Assembly: GCA_003864495.1 (NCBI GenBank)
Contig: ML133401.1
Coordinates: forward strand, 3,711,189-3,775,188
DNA from: Nemopilema nomurai
Taxonomy: Eukaryota > Cnidaria > Scyphozoa > Rhizostomeae > Rhizostomatidae
Direction: 5' to 3'
Length of the DNA: 64,000 bases
Shown: piece by piece, positions 48,201 to 60,200 of the stretch
Numbering within the stretch: the stretch's first letter is position 1
Layout of the letters: each line of letters begins with the position of its first letter
Notes under the pieces: model-generated
The model's input: only the letters and a program-made list of their open reading frames with translations
Told to the model about the DNA's origin: nothing
Database searches by the model: none
Translations under genes and position numbers: made by a program

Positions 48201-51200
48201 TAGGAGAGCAAAGAGGAATCTGTTATCAAAAGGGGACAGAGTCCATTATATGCAGGGCCGAAAGGAAATTGTTTTCAGCCACATTAATTTAATACCTCAC
48301 AGAATGTAGGCGGAGGTTCATGTTTTCTCACAAATGCAATAAGCTTGTAGCGCATACTGAACATGCTCGTTGCAATTTGGAGATGCCCCTTAACAATTGT
48401 AATTCTAAAATTTTCAACACTTACCTTGCAAAATCAGTCCAATTACATCTCGATACGAGCTATAAATGATGAAATCTTAATGATTTCCTGATATCTATAG
48501 TTTTTAATTTTTATTTTTTTATAGGTTATTTTGGCGAGGACTACGTTCGCAGTCCAGAATACGGTATGCACCTCTTGTCATGATGTTGAAATAAATGATT
48601 ACCTACTTTTTATTGAAGGACGTTTATCAGAGTATCTTCCGAAATCGTTGGAACTGTTGCAATTCTGGCTGCGTTCGCGCGGAGACTCTGGAATCGTTCT
48701 GTGCAGAACCATTTCTTTCTATCTATTTCACGCATCGCAAATTGCCTCCAGTCGAATTTCCCCTCGCCTCTTTTTAAGCGTACCTTGCGGGAACCGTTCA
48801 AGGTGTTTACACGAGGATTTTTCAGTACAATTCTATATGGTACCTTCTTTCTACGTGGACACGGCTAAGTGTGCTGTTTGTAACGGGTTTTTTTCAGTTC
48901 CCATGCAGACGCAGGGCCTATTCGTACCTACTTACCGTTCCATTTTGATGTCTTCCCTTCCTGTGTAAACGCAGCCTTCATAGCAAGGGCCTAATTTGAA
49001 TTATAATTCCTGATTGTTCTCGTAATATACCTTGTTATCAATATAACAAGGTCTCTGGGAAGCCAGGAATCTCTTTTAAGTCTCTGGTATGAGTTTTTCG
49101 TCCATATGGCGATATAGAGGCGTTTCCTCGGGGTTTTTCATCCCGTAATACCCCCACGCCCCTCTGTCAAAGATAGCTGGATGCATTGGGCAGACTAATA
49201 TAGACGACAAAAATGACTTTGTTGCAGGAACTGGAAACATCACCATTCGTGGAAAGTTGACATTTAACCGATCACCCGGGAAACTCCCCGAGAAGTCCTG
49301 TTTACACGTGGACTTCAAGGATTCTTCATTGGCCGATGTCTCGAGTGTCCTTTACAAGGGGGTCGAGCTGGATGTATCTGGTGTTGAAATCGGCAATGTC
49401 TATGAATACAGCCTAGTGTCAAGGAGGCCATTGCAGGACTTTGGTTTCACTGTTAGTGCGACACTGAACGTAGGCTGGTGCCCCGGGAAGGACACTAAAA
49501 GTTGGTTGCGGGACAAAGACTTCCTTACAGATACAAGTTTTGGTATCTTCTTGAAGCCAGATGTAGATGAATACACGGCAGACATGAACCTGGTATTCTA
49601 CTGTAAGTATGGCCTTTGCAAAAAATATCGCATGCAATCTTCCAGGTTGTTGAAATAAATTTGTATAATAGACATAGAAACCGGGGGGAGGCGACGTGAG
49701 AAACCGGGGGAGGCGACGTGAACTTGAGAGTTCGATCCGAAATTCTCCTTCGCAGCTCACCTGGGTCCCCCTCTTCTGCATATGGGTCTACCTACTGTAT
49801 AGCTAAGGTCCTTTTAGGTGCCGAGGGTATGCAGAACAATGGATGAATCCTTTCAGGGCCTAAGATTTTCAGTTTGTCAGCGTCATATGTGTATTGATTC
49901 TCACTCTTTTACAACTACCCACGGCTGGTTTGAACAACACTTTCTGAAGCTCTTAATTTTGAGTACTTTGGTTAATGGCCTTCAAATCATGCTATCTTTC
50001 TTTACTTTAAAGATGCTTCGTACGTTCTTGATTTGTTTTGATTCTTGATACAAACTTCACAATACAAGATGGCGGATAACTTTTGCCCTGTGTTATTCTT
50101 TATTTACTTCGATATGAAGAAAATTCATAATTTTCTAGAGTGGTGATAATATTTGTAATTGAATAATGTATTCTTGATGTCCCAAGATGAGGTCGATGAC
50201 AAAATTGTTCCTTCTGGCTAATTAAGAATCAGACGACGATAATTAATAATCTTGTGTCAAGTAGTAAGTACTTAGATCGATATGTTATCGTTGCTTGAAT
50301 AATAACCTTTGAAAATTTTGCACTCATTTTAATAGGCTATGGAGAAGAATGTCCTCCGGTGAAGCAAAAGAAAGCAGTGGAGTCGAAGCCAGACAAGGGG
50401 CCAGAAAGACCCCCTGTGCCGCTTTCAAGTGACATAGGGCAGAAACCAGGTACGGAATGATGGAGCAACTTAATGCTGACTAATTAATGCCATAGGGCTT
50501 TGATCCTTAAGGCTAGGGCTAGAGTTCAGATGTACATTTCTCACTGACCTAGATTAGTGTTATTTGTATCTAGAAGGAGAGGTTTATCATACGGAACTAG
50601 AGATACTCATCAAAAGCGTTATTTTGTTACTGAAAGTAGACAGCACTTGATTGGGCCCTATTAATGTGGGACAGGAAATTGGCAAGTTTTTCTAAACTTA
50701 AGAGTTTCTCTCAGTCATTCGAAGAAAATAGCTTTGTGTTGACATGTTGCTGTTCTAGAGGAGGTCCTTGCAGTCTGAAAGGGGCTTAAAGTCTTTTCGC
50801 TTGATGCCGGTCATGTAAATCTAACGATAATGACGACATATGTTTGTCTATTTGAAACTAATCCTTGTAAGTAATTTGAAACTTATAGGGCCATTTATAC
50901 ATATATAGTTATGTTTGTAGATTAACTCTTTACATTAACAACTAACAAAATGAAAGCGTGAGCATAGATACAAATGTTGAGTTTTTTTTTGCCTGATTAC
51001 CTGCACTGCACTTGACCTTCCTGCACTTAATTCCCTTCGAACAACACGTACTCTTAAGCTCTTAATTGTAGGGGTGGGTCTAAGAAGGAGGGGGTTGGCA
51101 TTTTTTAAAGAACCCTAAAATTGGGGGGGGGATCATAATAGATTGAAATGCTATGATTTTCCGAAATTATGTTTAAGTTAGAAGGGTGGTCAGCAATAGT

Positions 51201-54200
51201 TGGGGGAGGGGGATTTAGAATGCGCAGATTTTTTAATGTTTACAACCTTTTTGACCTTTTTGCATAAAACACAAATCAGGGGTGTAATAAATGGAAATGA
51301 GTATGCAAATTTCTAAAAATGGGAGTTTACCCCCCCCCCCCTCCAACGACAATTAAGAACTTAAGAGTACCTTATTCAATTTTCGTAGAATTAAAAGAGG
51401 AGCTTTTTGCAGCTTATTATTTTAGTTGGTTTGCTTTCTTCTAAAAATAAATGCATGGTATATAAAGTAACTTGATACTGTCTAAAGCGCACTTTTCAAG
51501 TGTCGTAAATTACAGTGCAATGCAATTTTTAAATCGTAGTTATTTAAAATGTAACCACGAAATCTCTCGATTTTATCCAGAAAACCACATATCACCTAAA
51601 GTATATTTCATCTTTGCCATACCGTTGCATACCATACCGTTGCATACCATACCGTTGCATACCATACCTTTTCATATTATACCTTTTCATACCATACCAT
51701 ATATTACCATCCATACCATACCTTTTCATACCATACCTTTTCATACCATACCTTTTCATACCATACCTTTTCATACCATACCTTTTCATACCATACCTTT
51801 TCATACCATACCTTTTCATACCATACCTTTTCATACCATACCATACCATCCATACCATACCATAGCATACCATACCATACCTTTTCATACCATCCATACC
51901 ATACCATACCATACCATCCAAACCATACCATACCATACCATACCATACCATACCATACCATACCATACCATACCATCCACCTAGTTGCATTGCGTTGTTG
52001 TTTTATTTTTCAAAGTTATTATCATCAGTATTTTGTTAACAATTATTATTGTAGTAGAATTTGAATAATAAATCAAATCCATACCATACCATACCATACC
52101 ATACCATACCATACCATACCATCCATACCATATCATACCATACCATACCATACCATACCATACCATACCATACCATCCATAATATACAGTGCCATACCAT
52201 ACCGTGCCATACCATACCATACCGTGCCATACCATACCATACCATACCATCCATACCATCCATACCATATCATACCATACCATACCATACCATACCATAC
52301 CATACCATACCATCCATAATATTGCCATACCATACCATACCGTGCCATACCATACCATACCATACCATACCATACCATACCATACCATACCATACCATAC
52401 CATACCATACCATACCGTGCCATACCATACCATACCATACCATACCATCCATACCATCCACCTAGTTGCATTGCGTTGTTGTTTTATTTTTCAAAGTTAT
52501 TATCATCAGTATTTTGTTAACAATTATTATTGTAGTAGAATTTGAATAATAAATCAAATCCATACCATACCATACCATCCATACCATACCATACCTTTTC
52601 ATACCATACCATACCATACCATACCATACCATCCATACCATATCATACCATACCATACCATACCATACCATACCATACCATCCATATATACAGTGCCATA
52701 CCATACCGTGCCATATACCATACCGTGCCATACCATACCATACCATACCATCCATACCATCCATACCATATCATACCATACCATACCATACCATACCATA
52801 CCATACCATACCATACCATCCATAATATACAGTGCCATACCATACCATACCGTGCCATACCATACCATACCATACCATACCATACCATACCATACCATAC
52901 CATACCATACCATACCATACCGTGCCATACCATACCATACCATACCATACCATCCATACCATCCATACCATCCCATACCATCCATAATATACAGTGCCAT
53001 AACATACCATACCATACCATTTTTCATACCATACCATTTTTCATACCATACCATTTTTCATACCATACCATTTTTCATACCATACCATACCATACCATAC
53101 CATACCATCCATACCATATCATACCATACCATACCATACCATACCATACCATACCATCCATAATATACAGTGCCATACCATACCGTGCCATACCATACCA
53201 TACCGTGCCATACCATACCATACCATACCATCCATACCATCCATACCATATCATACCATACCATACCATACCATACCATACCATACCATCCATACAGTGC
53301 CATACCATACCATACCGTGCCATACCATACCATACCATACCATACCATACCATACCATACCATACCATACCATACCATACCATACCGTGCCATACCATAC
53401 CATATACCATACCATCCATACCATCCATACCATCCCATACCATCCATAATATACAGTGCCATAACATACCATACCATACCATTTTTCATACCATACCATT
53501 TTTCATACCATACCATACCATACCATACCATACCATACCATACCATACCATCCATAACATACCATACCACACCATACCATACCATCTATACCATAACATA
53601 CCATACCATACCATACCATCCATAATATACAGTGTCATACCATACCGTGCCATACCATACCATCTATACCATAACATACCATACCATACCATTTTTCATA
53701 CCATGCCATTTTTCATACCATACCATACCATCCATAACATACCATACCACACCATACCATACCATCTATACCATAACATACCATAACATGTCATGCCATA
53801 CAAAAACAAGCAATAACTTGCTACGTATAACCCCCACTTTTTCATGAGGTATATCAAACAAATAATATACCTTATATAGTTGACTTCATGCAAGAGGTCT
53901 CATAATTTTATTTCCTTAAAAAACAACATCTTTCTAATGTTAAAATATTTTTGTATTGATAAACGATCGTTGAAAGATTTTGCTGATCTATAAACTGGCG
54001 CACATAAATGTTCAATCAACATTCTCACAAAATTTTGAAACTTTAAGCAGATTTACCTTGGTCCTATCATAAGATGAAGAAGAATTTTTGTTTTATTGTT
54101 CCTTTTATTGGGTACACTTGAAGACTCGATGAAAGGTGATCTTACTTTAGACTTTAGATTCACATGTTACAGAGACCATCGGACCAGAGCTAGAATCGCA

Positions 54201-57200
54201 GTCAAAAGGCATAATTCTATCAAAAGGATATTGATGCGTAATCACTGTGTATTTAATGGCTAAATGCGATCTCTAAGCAGAGCCCGTACGTCATCGATGT
54301 AGGAAACGTACAATGCCCTTGCCTCACAATGATCACTTTTTTCTTGATCACCGCAACCTTATCGCCTGCAAAGAAATCTAATATGTTCCTATAGGTTATC
54401 AATCGGTTTTTCCATGGGTCATCTTTTGGCTTTTGTATTTACTCGTCGTATTGAAGTAAGCATTTAAACGTACTGAACTGCAGTAGCTTATTTGACCTTG
54501 CTTCATGGCCCAATCACATTCCTGCCATGTCTGCGATACTTGTCAAGGTATCCCATAACCCACTGTTTTGTCTACTTGCAGATGACACTGAAGCTGCGAA
54601 TGGGAAGGAGCCTAGGGTCATCCCAATGTCAGAAATGAAACGCGGTATGTATTTTTTGACCGGCCTGACAGTGGACAAAAGAATGAAACACTAGCAATAA
54701 TAACTCGCATTCATCCATCTCCTCCCCCCTACACCAATAGCAGAACGCTCCCCAGGTCATGTGGCTCATTTTAACCACGTGACAGGACAGAAAGAGTCAT
54801 CTTTGTAACCACGTATGAATTTCATAGTGTTTTTTATTTATTCTAGCATCTTTACTATATCATTAATTACCCCTCGCATACCAATGTTGTTGCCCAGCAG
54901 CCAAAGGTTCATGCCTAACACTTCGCTCAAATTGATAATACTGCATCTTTTAGCTATTATCGGCCTTCTTAATAAGTGAAGATCGCAACAATAAAGAAAG
55001 CTTGGCGTGCTAGTCATAGTTCTGTTAGGCTTGCAGCATTTGTAACTCAGCGGGTGAATTTGAAAAGCTCATCTGATTCAAAATTTCGTTAACTGGATGT
55101 TACCTTGCGTAACCCATTGTTTGACTAAAAATGCCCACCTTAAAATGACATGTTCTCAATATCGTTATAGACACCATGAAGAGAATGGACCAAATGGATG
55201 AAAGTATGTCACTTACAATCGATGAATACTTTTAAAGCTTGCCCCCTTGATACTGCATCAATGCCTATGTTTGTTAGAGCGGAGGGAAGTTAGATCAGTA
55301 GCACGGAAGGTGTTGATCTAGAAAATGCATGTTACGCGTGTGTTGGATGCTACCCGTGTTAATTGTCATAGATATCACTAATTGTCATAGATACCATTGA
55401 TTGCCATAGATACAATTAATCGCATAGATGTCATTTATTGCCATAGATGTCATTCATTGTCATAGATATCATTAATTGTCAGACATATCATTAATCGCAG
55501 AGATTTCATTAATTGTCAAAGGTGTTCCATTTGTCATTGTCAAAGATGTTCCTAGAATTAATCAGCATTTCAAATGCCAGATCTGGTTAACAAAATTTAG
55601 TTATTTAGCTTTTTCTAAGATGTTGTGTGCAATGATCTACCAATTACCTTGAGGTTTCTTTTTTAGCCAGCAAGAAAGCAAGCTTTTCGCACAACAGAGA
55701 ACCTGTCTACGGTAAGAGCTAGTTTTAATGCGGTTTGCTTAGGACGCTTTAAGGGAAGAAATTCCTTTTTAGATAATGCTGTTGTATTCCCAATCAAATA
55801 TAAACTTCAATTCAAGGCTTCAAGCATTTACCAAGACATTTTGTGAATAATCATTTATGGCGTACATCTGCTATAATTTCAACCTTTGGCACCTGCTTAT
55901 ATTACCATTTGTCACAAACCAATTTTTGTAATCATGGAGCAAACAAGAACAGGAATGATTCAGGCTTACTTGAACAACTCTTGATTATTAAAACTTGCTG
56001 ATCCCACCAACTCTCATCTTTATTGGTTTCTATTGTTCTCAAACGATGCATTCCCTAAAGACGGAAAATATCTCGCTTTCGGGCATAATTTACACAGTTT
56101 ATTTTATTTCCATATATAACCTATTAAATTATTGCCTTGAATCTTTTGCTAGTGACTTGGCAATTGCACAATTTGCTCCAAGAACGTCTTTACTCAATGA
56201 CAAGCGCACTTTGCATTTATAATTAATTAATCACGGTTAGTGACGCGCCCAACTCACCCCACCATGAAAGCAAATTAAGGGTAATGCTATCAATCATCCC
56301 CTTTCAGGGAACAAAAATATGACAATCCAAGGTGTGATGGTATTCGACAAGATTCCTGGAAAACTTCCGAAATCGTCCTGTTTGAAGCTGCTTTTTGAGG
56401 ACATCTCATTTCAAGATGTGAAGTCTGTGTTGTACGCCACCGACACATGGGACATGTCGGGCATAAAGCTGAAGAAAGACTTCAAGTACTCGTTTGTGAC
56501 AAGAAAACCCAAGAATCTGAAATCTGTCTACAGCATTAGCATCGTCCTCAACATTGGCTGGTGCCCCAGTAAAGGCTCTTCGCTCTGGATTCGAAACAAC
56601 GATTACCTCTCCGAAAGTTCTATCAAAGTCCCTCTCAAGAAAGACGAAGATATCTATATAAGAGACATTCCTGTTGTGTTTTACTGTAAGTCATTCCTGT
56701 TTTCTTTTTTGATTGGATAATGGTTGTTACGTTTTCATTAAATTTATTTTTCATTTTGCTCTTGGTGTCACAGAAACAATTTGTAATATTATTACATACA
56801 ATTGCTGCTGTTAGTATTACAAAGAGTTTGCGTTTAGGTCTATAAGTTATTGTATCGTGTCTTGGATATTGTGTCCTAATGTGAAAGGATAGAGAAAATT
56901 TGCAATAAAGTTCTGTATTAGTCTTGCACAGATCAAGCAATTTTATATTCAATTCTTAAAACATGGAAAAGAATGATAAAATTATAAGCTTAATTACTGC
57001 ATCACATCTGCTTGGCAACTTTTTAAGATTTTATTTTATGTTATGCTTTCAGTTACCACACCATAGTATATTGTTCTACAACTTGTCATTGAATGACGTG
57101 GCAGAGCAAAGTATCTCGCTCTTGACAAATGACACCGTGAACATTTGTCACCAATCATGGTATTTCCTTCAATGCAGCACCGAATAGCATAAAGCCATAT

Positions 57201-60200
57201 AGATATTGAAAGTAGAACCCACAATAAGTATATAATAAAATACAATACTTGAAAATGGCTTTGAAAAAAGCAAACATTTTACGTAATACTAAAAGCTTTT
57301 TCGTCTGACACTCCTCAGAGCATAAAACGTCAGAATAAGGTTCCGAAAAAACACGATGAAAAATATCCACCCATGCTTTTTTCAAGCCATTTTCAAATTC
57401 TGTACCGCAAAACAATTGTTCACAAAATACAATACACAGTACACAAGTTTTTAACATGATTACGAGACAACTGTAGAGTGATTAGTATGTGGCACTTGGT
57501 AAGAGCTATGCTACTATTTTTGATTCTTTGCCGGACATAAGCCAATAAACATGACGAACCATTCGTTTTCTCTCCAGGCAGAGGATCCACATGTGGAGAA
57601 AAATCTACTAATATCACCATAATACCCGCCACAACAAAAGGCCCTTCTGTTACTGGAGGTCCAGCAATTGTAGCGCCCATTAGGCAACTTGACAGTGCTT
57701 CGGTCGGAAAAGAAGATGCACAGACAGTGGCAACGAAGGAGCCCACCAAGGAAGCTGCGAAGGAGGAAATACCCATTCTCCCGCCAACTTTGCCGCCTGT
57801 TGAACCAGTGAAGCCAAGACGCCATAGCAAGTGTATCGATTATGAGACGAAGCTGGAGTATGAAGTGGGAGAAGAGTGGTATGGCTCTGATGATTGCATG
57901 CATTGTACTTGCAGCAGAGGCGGCTATCCCGTGTGCTCTTCACCGATGTGCGAGCTGCCGTTTTGCAGAACGGGGCCTGCGAGGCATCAGAAGGGACGGT
58001 GCTGTCCGGTGTGTCCGGAGCATCACATTTGCAAGAAGCAGAATGGACGAGCCGTGGTGGAGCACGAGAGGTGGCAGGAAAACAATTGCAGCGTGTGCCA
58101 ATGCACGAAAAATGGAATCGTGTGCGTTGACCCGAGCACGATGAAACATAATTGCAAATGGCGTCAAAGATGGAACGGAAAGTGCAAGCCAATCTGCATT
58201 GATGATATCAGTGAGTCGCGTTAATTTTGTTGTTGAGCAGTTGACGCTAGGATTATGGGTATTTCGTGGTGATGTCAAAGGGGGAGTGGCTCTAAGGGAA
58301 TGTCCACATTTATATTAAGGCTTCAAGTTCCGCTTCCTTGAAGTTGATATTTAGAGAGATTCGTCGTGATATGTGATGTCGAAATTTGAGATGAGTCCTC
58401 TCTGAGACATACCACACGACACGACTTATCCTCAAATAGAAAATCATTGCACCTAGCCAACCAGTATGTTTGAACGTTTTGCGGGAGATACTCTTCTTGT
58501 CAGAATACCCGTTTGTCTAGAGCATCAATTAGAAAATCTCTCTATACTGAAAGCTCTCTCGCTACCAAGACATGGAGGAAATGTTTTTAGGTTAAGTTGG
58601 AATAAGATTTAAGCCAAACGCTAAAAATCAATTTGAAATAGAAATCCCCAGCTGGCTTATCAATGTGGCAAATTAGGAGATGACTTATGTTTGTCATTTT
58701 ATCATTTTAGTACCCCTCGCCAAATCGGAGACAGCGAAAGGCTGCAATAAGCCTGATGGCTCACTAGTTTCATTTGACACTCAATGGAATCTCGATAATT
58801 GCACCTCCTGCAAATGCTCGCCTACTTACGGTGTGATGTGCGATTCCCCTCAATGTGACTTCACTGACCGCAATTGCCAGAAGCTCGAAAATGTACCGGG
58901 AGAATGCTGTCCTAGATGCCAACTCAGAAGTAAGTAAACAATGATTATTTTGCGAAGATTCTGACTTACCCTGAAAAAGGCATGTTCGTTGTCACTTTCC
59001 GTGGTTTCAAGCAACGCATGTGATGACTAAATTCTACCTGCAGAATATGAACAAACAAAAATCAACTTGCTCTAGAGTTCATACATCTCGTCCCATCTCC
59101 GTTTAAATTTCAAGCTAGTGGTACAAGCCTTTTAAACTTCTGACAACATTTTTTTAAGATCTCCGCGTAGTGGACTGGGATATACCACCAGTCCTGGTCG
59201 GATGTATTTCTATATATATGTAATGCTGGGGTGAATTTTCTTTAATTATCTTCACTGTACTTCAAGATATCCCTGAAAAGCAAGACAATTTCTTTACTGC
59301 ATTGGCATAGCAACCGGGGGAAACGTAGCTTTCTAGCCCCCATGCAAAAGCGCCCCTTCAAAATCTAATAGCGCCCCTTCAAAATCTAATAGCGCCCCTT
59401 CAAAATCTAATAGCGCCCCTTGCGAGACTCAAAATTGTTCCTTCCAAATGCGAAAATGAGAGTGGTCATGTTTCCCTTTTTGATCTGACCCCTCACTTTT
59501 TAAATGCATCCTACGCCCCTTAAAGCCATAACTGGTTTCATTGATACTCTCGCAAAATTTCCATTTCTTTTCGACTTATGTACAAGCATTGACAGTACCT
59601 TTGAACAGGGAAATTGCTTTGAAGAATGGCTTGTCTAGCATTAACTGGCACAGTGTTGTGTTTTTATAATCCATGTTTCCAAAAGATGAAAAGATTCATC
59701 TATGTAAGAACATAGACGGAGGTTTATTTTGTAATATTTGAGTTTTGTGTGTTACCCTATGCCGCAATATTGTGCAGTAGAATTTGTACGTATAGCGTCA
59801 CATTGTATGGATGAATATAACGGAATAGTTACTAATGACTTGAATTTATGCTATTAAGGAAATCTGTTAAGGTCATCGTTTAACCTTTGTATTATAAGAA
59901 AGCTATTATAGACAAAAATATTACACAATATCACCTACCTAAAAATGGTTCTACAATGCTTGCCAAAAAAATTCGAAACATCTCAATATCTTCTCTAATT
60001 TTCGTGTTTTTACTTATTTGGCGCGCCAATGCCCCACTACTTCTCTCAAAGTGATTTCTTCAGCATGGCAAACTCTTAAAGAGGAAAGGGTTAAGTTGCG
60101 TAAATATACATGTTTATCAAATTTTGTTTTCGGCGATGTTTATCACGTTTTGTTCTTTTTAAATAAAGTAATATTTCTTTAGGATAAGAGTTTGTTCCTT

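Noticed and set aside
48531..48968. 145-codon open frame on the plus strand
   Set aside because: It only overlaps the 39-nt exon 48525-48563 in a different frame and is otherwise intronic without recognisable motif.
51472..53893. Very long open frames on both strands reading (YHTIP)n and (MVWYG)n
   Set aside because: They are translations of the CCATA pentamer satellite, which contains no stop codon in any frame; there are no splice, codon or homology signals.
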